Shown in pieces: positions 40,770-48,170 of a stretch of 64,000 nt of DNA. The notes beneath the pieces are model-generated. The model searched no databases and was not told where the DNA came from. It worked only from the letters and a program-made list of their open reading frames with translations. Location: assembly GCA_964441265.1 (NCBI GenBank), contig CAYYKJ010000005.1, forward strand, positions 40,664 through 104,663. The letters are read 5' to 3'. This DNA comes from JAFGDH01 sp964441265 (lineage in GTDB: Archaea > Aenigmatarchaeota > Aenigmatarchaeia > QMZP01 > QMZT01). Numbering within the stretch: position 1 is the stretch's first letter; each line of letters starts with the position of its first letter. A program made the position numbers and the translations under genes.

Positions 40770-41436
40770 ATGGACTTTGCCTTTGAGAATTCGGGCTTCT
40801 CAGATTTTGACGCAGAGCTTCGGATTTCGAGGTGAAGGAGTGCACAGTCGCCTTCAGAACATGGGAGCTGGATTTTGGAGGGAGCATCGAATCCAGACCC
40901 AATTTTCAAGATGGGGTTCTGTACTTCGGGGCGGCAGACTACAACGTATTCGGGGTTGATGCGAAAACCGGAAAGGAACTGTGGAGGTTTGACGCGGGCA
41001 ACCGGATAGGCGCCCCGGCTCTGGTTCACGGCGACAGGGTTTACTTCGGCTCGGCGAACGGCATCGTCTTCGCCCCCGATTAGAAAAGCGGGGAGGAGCT
41101 CTGGAGGTTCAGGACCAGCCACGAGGTTTGGGCGTTTCCACTCTTCCTGGAGGACAGGATTTACATAGGTAGCACTGACTGTCACATGTACTGCCTGGAC
41201 GCGGAAAGCGGGAAGAAGATGTGGGCGTTCCAGACCAGCACCCTCACCGTTTCCCCATGAAAAGGTAGGAAAAGGAGTTCTCCGCGGAAATCATCGTCAG
41301 GAAGGAGGACTATGAGAAGACGGAAGAGGACCAGTACGATATCTCCAAGAGCCACGAAGACATAGAGAGCGAATATACATTCAGGAGCGAGTACACCACC
41401 AATTCCGAGTACCAGGCAAAGTCGGATTACAAATAA
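40770..41436 (+). pseudogene. Decayed PQQ-repeat beta-propeller gene
   Basis: Three or more propeller blades are readable: YFGAADYNVFGVDAKTGKEL, then KSGEELWRF, then YIGSTDCHMYCLDAESGKK. The frame is broken by an in-frame TAG at 41081-41083, inside a conserved D-x-KSG turn. A TGA follows at 41258-41260, and a frame change lets a charged, Tyr-rich tail run to TAA at 41434. A short frame from ATG 40770 may be the displaced N-terminus. The parent family is PQQ-binding-like propellers of the BamB/PQQ dehydrogenase type. Three lesions make decay more likely than recoding or sequencing error. Confidence 0.7.
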
Positions 41437-41466
41437 ATGATTTAAGTTGTCCCTACAAATCTGATT

Positions 41467-42153
41467 ATGGGAAAAACAATCCTTTTCGACGTGGACGGGA
41501 CCCTTATGGACATTCCGGAACTGGGGGAGAGGGTATTCCCTCCCGTACTTAAGGAGGTTTTCAAAAGGGATCTCTTTTTCTCTCCCCGGGCCCAGGGACT
41601 CACCGACCAGGCAATAGTTTTCAAGTTCATGCAGGAGGCGGGCCTCGGCAGGGAGGAGATAAAAAAGAAGATGGGAGAGGCGATGGAAAAACTCACGGAT
41701 AAATTCAGGAAGAACATAGAAACTGATCTGAGGCCCTTCGTGCTTACCGGGGTGCGCGCCCTTCTGGAGGCGCTCAGGGCGGAGGGGTACGATCTCGGTC
41801 TGCTTACTGGCAACGTCGAGGAGATTGCCTGGGAGAAGATGCGGAGAGCCGGTCTGGAGGGCATTTTCGAGTTCGGGGGCTTCGGGAGCGATGCGGTTGA
41901 AAGGAACGAACTGGTCCCCATAGCGAGGAAGAAAGCAGAAAAGCTGTTGGGAAGGAAGATCGATTCGGGGGATATCATAGTTGTCGGTGACACGCCAAGG
42001 GACGCTGAATGCGCGAAGGCCGGAGATTCGAAGTTCATGGGCGTCGCCACGGGCATATTCTCCGTGGAGGACCTCGAAAAGGCGGGGGCCAAGCTCGTTT
42101 TCGATGATTTTTCCGATACCGGGAAAATACTGAAAACAATTAAAGAGTTGTGA
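41467..42153 (+). CDS. HAD-family phosphatase (phosphoglycolate phosphatase-like)
   Basis: A 228-residue HAD hydrolase. Motif I is FDVDGTLMD (nucleophile Asp), motif II is LLTGN, and motif IV is VVGDTPRDAECAKAG. The helical cap between motifs I and II is of the C1 type. The best-known relatives remove phosphate from phosphoglycolate or other small phosphoesters. A phosphoglycolate role would suit a RuBisCO-bearing genome but is not shown. It is followed 13 nt later by the MBL hydrolase gene. Confidence 0.8.
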   Translation: MGKTILFDVDGTLMDIPELGERVFPPVLKEVFKRDLFFSPRAQGLTDQAIVFKFMQEAGLGREEIKKKMGEAMEKLTDKFRKNIETDLRPFVLTGVRALLEALRAEGYDLGLLTGNVEEIAWEKMRRAGLEGIFEFGGFGSDAVERNELVPIARKKAEKLLGRKIDSGDIIVVGDTPRDAECAKAGDSKFMGVATGIFSVEDLEKAGAKLVFDDFSDTGKILKTIKEL

Positions 42154-42166
42154 GCAAACATTATTC

Positions 42167-42910
42167 ATGAAACTCACCGTTCTCGGTTCGGGCACGATTG
42201 TCCCTGAGCTGGAGAGGCACATGGCCGGCAATCTTCTGGATGCCGGCGGGAAGAGGATGCTTTTCGACGCCGGGCCGGGGACCGTTTACCAGATACTCAA
42301 AGCGAAGGTGGACATAAGGGACATAGACCACATGTTCTTTACCCATTATCACAACGACCACATCTCCGATCTCCCTGCCCTCTTGTGGATTTATCACGGC
42401 AGACTGAAGAGGGAAAGGACGCTCAATTTGTACGGGCCTGCCGGCTTCGAGGGTTATGTCGATTTGCTCTCAAAGAAAATCATGAAGCAGGACAAGCTGG
42501 ACTGCCCTTTCGTTCCGAAGGGGAACGATGAGACCGAATTCACCGCGGACGGGATCAAGATTTCCACGAGAAGGATGAATCACACGGAGGCGGTAGGTTA
42601 CAGGGTCGAGCATAACGGGAAGGTTTTCGCCTACACCGGGGACACCGGTTTCTTTCCGGGTCTTATAGGTTTCGCGAGGGGAGCGGATGTCTTACTCTGC
42701 GAATGCGCCCTCATGGAGGAGAACCTTGGCGACGAAAAGCACATGACACCGGAGGAATGCGGCAAGGTCGCGAAGGAGGCGGGGGTGAAGAGGCTGGTGC
42801 TGACCCACATGTATCCCGAGACCCCCAGAGAGAAGGCGAAGGAGATCATTCAGGGGATCTTCGGCGGGGAAGTGGTCGTGGCCAGGGATCTGATGGAGAT
42901 CGAGTTCTGA
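42167..42910 (+). CDS. Metallo-beta-lactamase-fold hydrolase (RNase Z-like)
   Basis: A 247-residue MBL-fold protein. The metal-binding motif is FTHYHNDHISD (HxHxDH type). Further ligands are NHTEAVGYRV, GDTGFF and VLTHMYPE. The order and spacing resemble the RNase Z/ElaC branch, and a phosphodiesterase or tRNA 3' processing role is possible. It lacks a clear exosite arm, so I keep the call general. It is probably co-transcribed with the HAD gene. Confidence 0.78.
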   Translation: MKLTVLGSGTIVPELERHMAGNLLDAGGKRMLFDAGPGTVYQILKAKVDIRDIDHMFFTHYHNDHISDLPALLWIYHGRLKRERTLNLYGPAGFEGYVDLLSKKIMKQDKLDCPFVPKGNDETEFTADGIKISTRRMNHTEAVGYRVEHNGKVFAYTGDTGFFPGLIGFARGADVLLCECALMEENLGDEKHMTPEECGKVAKEAGVKRLVLTHMYPETPREKAKEIIQGIFGGEVVVARDLMEIEF

Positions 42911-42964
42911 TGCCGGCGTTCACATAGGCGGTATAAATAAAAAACTGACTGCTATGATTAATCC

Positions 42965-43282
42965 ATGATCACTGAAATTACGCTGAAATACAACGAAGGC
43001 AGTTTCATTTTGGGGACGAATGGCATTGATGATTCCAAACCGGTGCGATTCCTAAAAAGCTATCTGAATAATAGAGGGTATGGTCCGGATGAAATTGTGA
43101 CCAGTTTATTCGGGAAAGAAGGTCCCATGGCGGCAGAGCCGGGACATCCTGTGGATGGGATCATGTATCACCTAAAGGGTGATCCCGAGGTAATTGACGG
43201 TCTTATGGACCAGTATATCGGAAAGGAAGAGGAACTTTCTTCTGTCCATGTCAGGCATCTCTTTCCGGGTTCTTCCCGGTGA
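42965..43282 (+). CDS. Hypothetical protein, 105 aa
   Basis: No family is recognised. A small, soluble, mixed alpha/beta protein with the segment SFILGTNGIDDSKPVRFLKS and an acidic middle. A TATAAATAA element lies 20-30 nt upstream of the ATG, suggesting a leaderless transcript. It is the last gene before the retroelement region. Confidence 0.5.
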   Translation: MITEITLKYNEGSFILGTNGIDDSKPVRFLKSYLNNRGYGPDEIVTSLFGKEGPMAAEPGHPVDGIMYHLKGDPEVIDGLMDQYIGKEEELSSVHVRHLFPGSSR

Positions 43283-43714
43283 AGAATGTTTAAAAGACCC
43301 GATTAATCCCGAGAGTAAGAAGTCCATGACTGTTTGATGCTGTTTTTTTGAAGGGGTTCGGTGAAAAAACAGGCAGAGGAATGAGGTAAAAGAACCCATA
43401 CCCAATCATATGAGAATCGTTCCGGAGGGACCCGATCCTCATCCCTGGCAGACTGACATACAAAAATAAACTGAGAATAAAGGAATACAGTGACTTCCCC
43501 GAAGAAATTGAATCCAGACAGCAAGAATGACCGACTCCTGAACACATGAATCACAAGGACAGAAGGGGGGTTAACAATGAACATGGGAATCTTGTATCGC
43601 ATTGCAGAGATAGTCACTTCAGGAAAACGGGGCAATGAAACCGATGCATAACATATATTGACCACCCGAGAGTAATCAAAACATTTATAAACCTTTCCGT
43701 CATGATTAATCTAT
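43283..43714. other. Intergenic region upstream of the DGR target gene
   Basis: No convincing gene lies in these 432 nt. Codon-like structure is poor on both strands and base composition is more A-rich than nearby. A CATTTATAAACC TATA box (about 43682-43693) lies roughly 25-30 nt upstream of the target-gene ATG at 43715. A 15-bp sequence at 43600-43614 recurs at 44630-44644. The rest may be decayed sequence from integration of the retroelement cassette. Confidence 0.5.
43600..43614 (+). repeat. 15-bp direct repeat flanking the DGR target gene, copy 1
   Basis: CATTGCAGAGATAGT occurs here and again at 44630-44644. The two copies bracket the target gene and its promoter, 1,030 bp apart. It could be a relic of duplication or a shared RNA or DNA element; chance is not excluded. 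Confidence 0.5.
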
Positions 43715-44596
43715 ATGACAACAAAGACAGCAGAGAAAATCAGTATGCCAAGCTTCAGGTACAGGGGATTTGACGTCCCTGCTTTAGACCTTTCCACATC
43801 GCTGATTGATGATTTGAAAACTTCAGAGCCCGCATACAAGCTTGCCCCGAAATCCGCTCCGCTTTCATGGAAAGTCGGCCTCTACATGGTCGGCAGGGAC
43901 CTGGAAATAGGGTCCGAAGAAGCCGAAGCGCTTCCAGGGCCAGTGAAGGAAGCCGGGAGGATGGTTTATTCCGATTGCCAGGAAAGGAAAGCCGAAGGTA
44001 CTTGGCACAAGGACGGAGTCCTGTTCCTCCCAAAGAGCGAGAAGCCGAAGGGCATGTGGCCGATGCCGGATGGCTATGCCTTGGCAAAATACTCAATGGG
44101 CATCGCTGGTTTCACTGAAAAGGACGGTGTATGGCAACCTGATCCAGAGCATGACACGATAGAGGAATATATGTGGCTGCCACCCGGAGATGGAAGATTC
44201 GTTGCGCCTCCTGATAGCGGTGAGGGTGCATATCACCCATTGGGTCCTCCGAGATTTACGGTCGGGGACAGGAAGGAAGCTGTCAAGAGATGGGTCAATG
44301 CGGGACTTACTGAGCAGCAGGCGGGCAAGGAGCTTTCAATATTCTACAGGGCGGATTCAGGCACGCGTGCCGTTATCTCGTGGTCTGACGGCGACGACGG
44401 CCCGTTGTGCGTTAACCTCTACGGCGAGCCCCGGGGCAGGGGCTCGAGTATCGGCTCGTTCGCCGCGAGTAGGTCTGCCGAGCGGAGCGAGGCTCCGAAG
44501 AATTCGGGCTACAGGCTGCTCACATCAGACGAATTCAGGTCATTCGAGAACGACAGGAAAGCGCTTGAAACCATCAGGAAGGCCGTCAACAAATAA
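43715..44596 (+). CDS. DGR target (variable) protein
   Basis: A 293-residue protein without signal peptide or membrane segment. Its C-terminal third resembles the C-type-lectin-fold region of DGR targets. Residues about 217-253 (ISWSDGDDGPLCVNLYGEPR, then GRGSSIGSFAAS) are the variable region matched by the template repeat downstream. About 40 residues follow it, so the variable region is not at the extreme C-terminus as in many targets. The N-terminal ~200 residues carry Trp/Gly/Pro-rich segments (GMWPMPDGYALAKYSMGIAG, EYMWLPPGDGRFV) of unrecognised family. The ligand is unknown. Confidence 0.8.
   Translation: MTTKTAEKISMPSFRYRGFDVPALDLSTSLIDDLKTSEPAYKLAPKSAPLSWKVGLYMVGRDLEIGSEEAEALPGPVKEAGRMVYSDCQERKAEGTWHKDGVLFLPKSEKPKGMWPMPDGYALAKYSMGIAGFTEKDGVWQPDPEHDTIEEYMWLPPGDGRFVAPPDSGEGAYHPLGPPRFTVGDRKEAVKRWVNAGLTEQQAGKELSIFYRADSGTRAVISWSDGDDGPLCVNLYGEPRGRGSSIGSFAASRSAERSEAPKNSGYRLLTSDEFRSFENDRKALETIRKAVNK
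44364..44472 (+). repeat. DGR variable region (VR)
   Basis: Three blocks align to the template repeat: VR 44364-44415 to TR 44847-44898; 44414-44440 to 44927-44953; 44441-44472 to 44987-45018. All 13 mismatches fall at template adenines (11 A to G, 2 A to T), the hallmark of DGR mutagenic retrohoming. Substitutions hit codons for VNSWSDDNN, LNNEPRN and NSNIG. The ATA-AC-type conserved bases between them are unchanged. Confidence 0.92.
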
Positions 44597-44629
44597 ATTT
44601 CTTCTTTCTATATTAATCTTGTCTCTGCT

Positions 44630-44644
44630 CATTGCAGAGATAGT
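44630..44644 (+). repeat. 15-bp direct repeat flanking the DGR target gene, copy 2
   Basis: Second copy of CATTGCAGAGATAGT. It lies 34 nt after the target-gene stop codon, within the non-coding stretch that leads into the template repeat. Confidence 0.5.
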
Positions 44645-44810
44645 TGTCCCGGACAGCTGTGCATCGGTGCAGGCACTGTCCAAGGACTTGCCTGGAGCAT
44701 GCTTGAACTACATGCCCGGCTGTAGCGCGTGAGAAGAGATCCGATCCGTAATTGCTCGCGCCGTGAAATTCAGCAGCGATAGCCGAAAAATGCGTTAAAG
44801 CTGCGGTGCG

Positions 44811-44830
44811 GCCCAATGGGGCCATTGGGC
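44811..44830 (+). repeat. Perfect inverted repeat just upstream of the template repeat
   Basis: GCCCAATGG and CCATTGGGC (9-bp arms, GG loop) lie 16 nt before the template repeat. In RNA this is a strong hairpin. It may help define the 5' boundary of the template RNA or act as a structural element for the reverse transcriptase complex. The surrounding 44597-44846 region shows no convincing gene. Confidence 0.7.
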
Positions 44831-44846
44831 AGCCGGGCTACATAAG

Positions 44847-45018
44847 CGCGTGCCGTTAACTCGTGGTCTGACGACAACAACGGCCCGTTGTGCGTTAATG
44901 TCGGAAGAGCATCTTCCAGCAGCGCAAACCTCAACAACGAGCCCCGGAACAGGAAAGACGGCAAGCGAACGCTTGTCTTTGCCCTGAACTCGAATATCGG
45001 CTCGTTCGCCGCGAATAG
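44847..45018 (+). ncRNA. DGR template repeat (TR)
   Basis: Non-coding template copied by the retroelement reverse transcriptase with adenine-directed errors. It is Asn-codon-rich when read in the VR frame (DDNNG, NLNNEPRNR, NSNIGS), as usual for DGR templates. It is longer than the VR: segments of 30 bp (44899-44928) and 33 bp (44954-44986) have no counterpart there. Both can form hairpins. It lies between the target gene and avd, rather than between avd and the RT gene as in the Bordetella phage element. Confidence 0.9.
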
Positions 45019-45061
45019 TTCGGGTTGTCCGGGACCAATACTGATAACAGGACGGTCAGGC

Positions 45062-45589
45062 ATGTCTTACGGTTTGATTTTCCAGAAAACGTACGATCTT
45101 GTCAAATGGGTCTATCCGACCGTCAACAGGTTTCCAAGGAAGCAGCGGCTAATACTGTCGCAGAGGATAGAAGTGACCACTATCAGGATTCTTGAACTCG
45201 TTATCGACATAAGCCGGCGGGACACCGAAACGACCAGGAGAAAAATACTCCACGAACTTCGCAAGCTCCAGATCCTGCTCAGGTTGTCAAAGGACCTCTC
45301 ATACCTAAGCTTCAGGAAATACGAGCACGCAAGCTCATTGCTGGACGAGATCTCGCGCATTCTTGATAATCGGGGGGGGGGGGGCACCGCATGGATTGCG
45401 GAAATTTATACGATGAGCTGTGCTCTTTCAGGAATCTTGAGCTTGCCTTCAGGAAAGCCAGGAAAAACAAAAGATGCAGGAAAGACGTGCAGGACTTTGA
45501 GTTCAATCTGGAGAAGAATCTGCTGCGACTCAAGAGCGAGCTTGAGTCCCTTTCTTACAGACCAAAGCCTCTCAAGCAATTTGTTATAA
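45062..45589 (+). CDS. avd: DGR accessory protein Avd, 3' end frame uncertain at poly-G
   Basis: Avd forms a basic pentameric four-helix-bundle ring that partners the DGR reverse transcriptase. The Avd core spans about residues 1-107: FQKTYDLVKWVYPTVNRFPR, QRIEVTTIRILELVIDISRR, and LRLSKDLSYLSFRKYEHASS then LLDEISRIL. After it comes a run of 13 G (45372-45384). As given, the frame continues into the RT gene in the wrong phase to 45589, adding about 68 residues of nonsense. With 12 G it would stop at 45416, giving a normal-length Avd; with 14 G it would fuse in frame to the RT. Confidence 0.85.
   Translation: MSYGLIFQKTYDLVKWVYPTVNRFPRKQRLILSQRIEVTTIRILELVIDISRRDTETTRRKILHELRKLQILLRLSKDLSYLSFRKYEHASSLLDEISRILDNRGGGGTAWIAEIYTMSCALSGILSLPSGKPGKTKDAGKTCRTLSSIWRRICCDSRASLSPFLTDQSLSSNLL
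45372..45384 (+). repeat. G13 homopolymer at the avd-RT junction
   Basis: Thirteen consecutive G sit seven bases before the RT start codon and at the end of avd. Length changes would switch avd between short, extended and RT-fused products. The run is also near the position expected for the RT ribosome binding site. Homopolymers this long are prone to sequencing and assembly error. Confidence 0.8.
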
Positions 45590-46467
45590 GGGATCCGAAG
45601 ACCAGGCTTATATCAGCATCACATTTCAGGGACAGGGTTGTCCACCACGCCCTGTGCAACATAATACAGCCGATATTCGAAAGGTCGTTCATCCACGATT
45701 CGTATGCTAACAGGATAAACAAGGGAAGCGGCAGGGCCATCGAAAGGTTCGACTCATTCAAGAGAAAAGCGTCAAGAAATGGGAAATTGCTGAACAGAGC
45801 GAAAGACGGAAACATGGTCATGGGATATGTACTCAAAGCCGACATAAGGCACTTCTTCGATACTGTTGATCATAAAGTCCTTATGAATGTCATAGGAAAG
45901 AAGATAAAAGACGATAGGGTCCTTGCGCTTGTCGGAAGGATCCTTTGTAACCACGTGACGAAGCAGCAGGGCAAGGGAATGCCCATCGGAAACCTCACAA
46001 GCCAGTTCTTCGCTAACCTCTACCTCGACTGCCTTGATCATTTCGTAAAGCACGATCTTGGAGCCAGATTTTATGTGAGATATGTCGATGATTTCGTGAT
46101 ACTTCATCAGTCAAGGGAGAGGCTTCAGGAATGGAAGACAACGATATCGGAATTCCTGCGGACTGTCAAACTAAAGCTTCACCCAGAGAAATCGAAAATA
46201 TACCCCATTCATAAGGGAACAGCCTTTCTTGGATACAGGCACTTCTATCACTTCAGGCTGATCAGGAAAAGCAATCTCAGGACGCTGGAGAGCAGAATGG
46301 AAAAGCTCATGGATCTTTACCTAAAAGGCGTGATCGAGTATGAAAAGGTCATTGAAAGCTATGAAGGATGGTCGGCCTACGCGAAACAGGCGAACAGCTA
46401 TAATCTTAGAAGAAGGGTTATCGCAAAATTGAATTCGGATATCAAGCTTAATAAGTGCATTTATTAA
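45391..46467 (+). CDS. DGR reverse transcriptase
   Basis: A 358-residue reverse transcriptase of the DGR clade. Motifs in order: NLYDELCSFRNLELAFRKAR at the N-terminus; RLISASHFRDRVVHHALCN; KADIRHFFDTVDH with catalytic D151; IGNLTSQ (199-205), the DGR-specific replacement of the QGxxxSP box; and YVDD (231-234). A thumb region follows. It lacks the maturase and endonuclease domains of group II intron RTs. All catalytic Asp residues are present, so it appears active. The start is immediately after the G13 run. Confidence 0.95.
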   Translation: MDCGNLYDELCSFRNLELAFRKARKNKRCRKDVQDFEFNLEKNLLRLKSELESLSYRPKPLKQFVIRDPKTRLISASHFRDRVVHHALCNIIQPIFERSFIHDSYANRINKGSGRAIERFDSFKRKASRNGKLLNRAKDGNMVMGYVLKADIRHFFDTVDHKVLMNVIGKKIKDDRVLALVGRILCNHVTKQQGKGMPIGNLTSQFFANLYLDCLDHFVKHDLGARFYVRYVDDFVILHQSRERLQEWKTTISEFLRTVKLKLHPEKSKIYPIHKGTAFLGYRHFYHFRLIRKSNLRTLESRMEKLMDLYLKGVIEYEKVIESYEGWSAYAKQANSYNLRRRVIAKLNSDIKLNKCIY

Positions 46468-46503
46468 ATAGATGCATTGCTAATAACATTCCAAGGTGGG
46501 TTA

Positions 46504-47151
46504 ATGATCAATTCTGTCGTATTCGACATGGACGGTGTCCTTCTGGACAGCATCCCCCAGCACAGGGAGGCCTTTGAGGAGGTCTTCAGGGAGAACGGTA
46601 TTGAGATATCCAAAGAGGATTTCGTGGAGGTCAGCGGGATGACCACCCCCGACATCATAAGGAACATCGCCAAAAAGCACGGGAAGGAAGTGGACGTAGA
46701 GAGGATGTCGGAGGAGAAGGACAGGAAGGCCATCGAGAAGATATCGGACGACATGAAGATTTTTGACGGGGTCCATGACGTTATCGAGAACCTGAAGAAG
46801 AGCGGATTCAGGATAGGCTTCGCCTCTTCCAGCGACAGGTCCGTGATAGACCATTTCATGGAGAAGAGCGGCCTCGGGGGCATGTTCGATTCCGTCGTAG
46901 CTGGAATAGATCTCCACAGGTCAAAGCCCGACCCGGAGGTTTTTCTGGTTGCCGCCGAAAGGATGGGTTCGGAGCCGGAGGAGTGCGCCGTGGTGGAGGA
47001 CGCGAGGAACGGGATAATAGCCGCCAGAAGGGCGGGAATGGTCTGCATAGGGGTGAGGAGTGAATACATCAGGCCGGAGGACCTGGAGAAGGCCGATATC
47101 GTGGTGGATTCCATAAAGGAGATAACCCCCGAATTTCTCGGAAAGCTTTAA
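46504..47151 (+). CDS. HAD phosphatase, beta-phosphoglucomutase-like (tandem copy 1)
   Basis: A 215-residue HAD hydrolase. Motif I is FDMDGVLLDS, motif II is FASSSDRS, motif III is HRSKPDPEVF with the conserved Lys, and motif IV is VVEDARNGI. The helical cap and HRSKPDPE loop point to the beta-phosphoglucomutase/sugar-phosphatase branch. ATG 46504 is chosen for its AAGGTGGG ribosome binding site; the frame opens upstream. It is a clear paralogue of the next gene. Confidence 0.85.
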   Translation: MINSVVFDMDGVLLDSIPQHREAFEEVFRENGIEISKEDFVEVSGMTTPDIIRNIAKKHGKEVDVERMSEEKDRKAIEKISDDMKIFDGVHDVIENLKKSGFRIGFASSSDRSVIDHFMEKSGLGGMFDSVVAGIDLHRSKPDPEVFLVAAERMGSEPEECAVVEDARNGIIAARRAGMVCIGVRSEYIRPEDLEKADIVVDSIKEITPEFLGKL

Positions 47152-47203
47152 ATAGGCGGACTCATTGTTAATTGTTTCATCTATCGTGTTGAGAAGTGGT
47201 TGT

Positions 47204-47860
47204 ATGATAAATACGGTAATATTCGACATGGACGGGGTGCTCATCGACAGCGTTCCCCATCATTACGAGGTCTTCAGGGACTTCATGAAGGAACACGGGG
47301 TGGAGATAGACATGGACGATTTCAGGGAATTCAACGGGACCACCACCAAGGAAGTGATAGAATATCTGTCCCGGAAGCACGCGAAGGACCTGGACGTCCA
47401 CGAACTCTCCGCAGAGAAGGAGAGGAGGACCTGGAAGAGGATCGCGGAAGAGGCGGATATTTTCGACGGCGTTCACAGCCTGATAGAGGTGCTGAAATAC
47501 AGCGGGTTCAGGGTCGCCCTGGCCACCTCGACCGAGAGGGAGCACGCAGAACACTTCTTCAGGATGAGCGGCCTGAAGGACAGGTTCGATTCCATAGTCA
47601 CAAAGGATGACGTCCACAGGTCAAAGCCCGACCCGGAGATATTCAGTCTCGCCGCCAAAAGGGCGGGGTCGAGGCCGGAGGAATGCGTGGTCATAGAGGA
47701 CTCCAAGAACGGGATTTTGGCCGCCCGCAGGGCCGGCATGAAGTGCATAGGGATAAAGAGCGATTTCGCCAAGGGCGAGCATCTGGAGATGGCCGACCTG
47801 CTGGTGGATTCCATGAAGGATATAACCCTCGATAAAATCAGGCGCATGAGGGATTCATAA
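47204..47860 (+). CDS. HAD phosphatase, beta-phosphoglucomutase-like (tandem copy 2)
   Basis: A 218-residue paralogue of the preceding gene, with FDMDGVLIDS, ATSTER, HRSKPDPEIF and VIEDSKNGI as motifs I-IV. The two share gene length, motif spacing and many cap residues, implying tandem duplication and divergence. ATG 47204 is preferred; an upstream ATG at 47165 lacks support. The substrate is not predictable; cap-domain differences suggest two related substrates. Confidence 0.85.
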   Translation: MINTVIFDMDGVLIDSVPHHYEVFRDFMKEHGVEIDMDDFREFNGTTTKEVIEYLSRKHAKDLDVHELSAEKERRTWKRIAEEADIFDGVHSLIEVLKYSGFRVALATSTEREHAEHFFRMSGLKDRFDSIVTKDDVHRSKPDPEIFSLAAKRAGSRPEECVVIEDSKNGILAARRAGMKCIGIKSDFAKGEHLEMADLLVDSMKDITLDKIRRMRDS

Positions 47861-48124
47861 CATATCAGGGTCATTTATGGCGATCGATACTCCGTGTCTT
47901 TTTCTCAGTCTCCAAGATGCCATTTTCGCTCCGGTATAGGTTCGCGCTGGGGTGTTTTCGATGATCTTTATTTCCTTCCCATCGTTTCTGTAGAGGCTCC
48001 CCAATCCGTTTTCTACCACTTTGCCATAATGCTCTATGATAACGGATCCGTTCCCCGGGCTGCCGTCTGTCTTTACGGCCGAGACCATGTATTTTGGCTC
48101 AATTAATCTTCCTATGCTCAACAT
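47855..48124 (-). CDS. Hypothetical protein, 89 aa
   Basis: No family is recognised. A small soluble protein, beta-rich at the start (PKYMVSAVKTDGSPGNGSVI) and basic in the last third (GAKMASWRLRKRHGVSI). Its 3' end overlaps the convergent HAD gene by 6 nt. An AATATTAATT element about 20 nt upstream may be the TATA box, shared with the divergent gene at 48171. Confidence 0.45.
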   Translation of the reverse strand: MLSIGRLIEPKYMVSAVKTDGSPGNGSVIIEHYGKVVENGLGSLYRNDGKEIKIIENTPARTYTGAKMASWRLRKRHGVSIAINDPDML

Positions 48125-48170
48125 CTTATCACCGATTTAGGAATTAATATTCACAGAGTATATAAAACAT

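Noticed and set aside
41081..41083. TAG in the PQQ propeller considered as a pyrrolysine codon
   Set aside because: The same gene also has a TGA and a frame change, and no pyrrolysine genes are in the window; decay is simpler.
43283..43714. Antisense open frames (up to 120 codons) in the gap before the DGR target
   Set aside because: They have poor codon usage for this genome, no promoter or ribosome binding site, and overlap each other on the same strand.
45391..46467. Reverse transcriptase considered as a group II intron protein
   Set aside because: It has the IGNLTSQ box, lacks maturase and endonuclease domains, and sits beside Avd and a TR/VR pair with adenine-specific differences.
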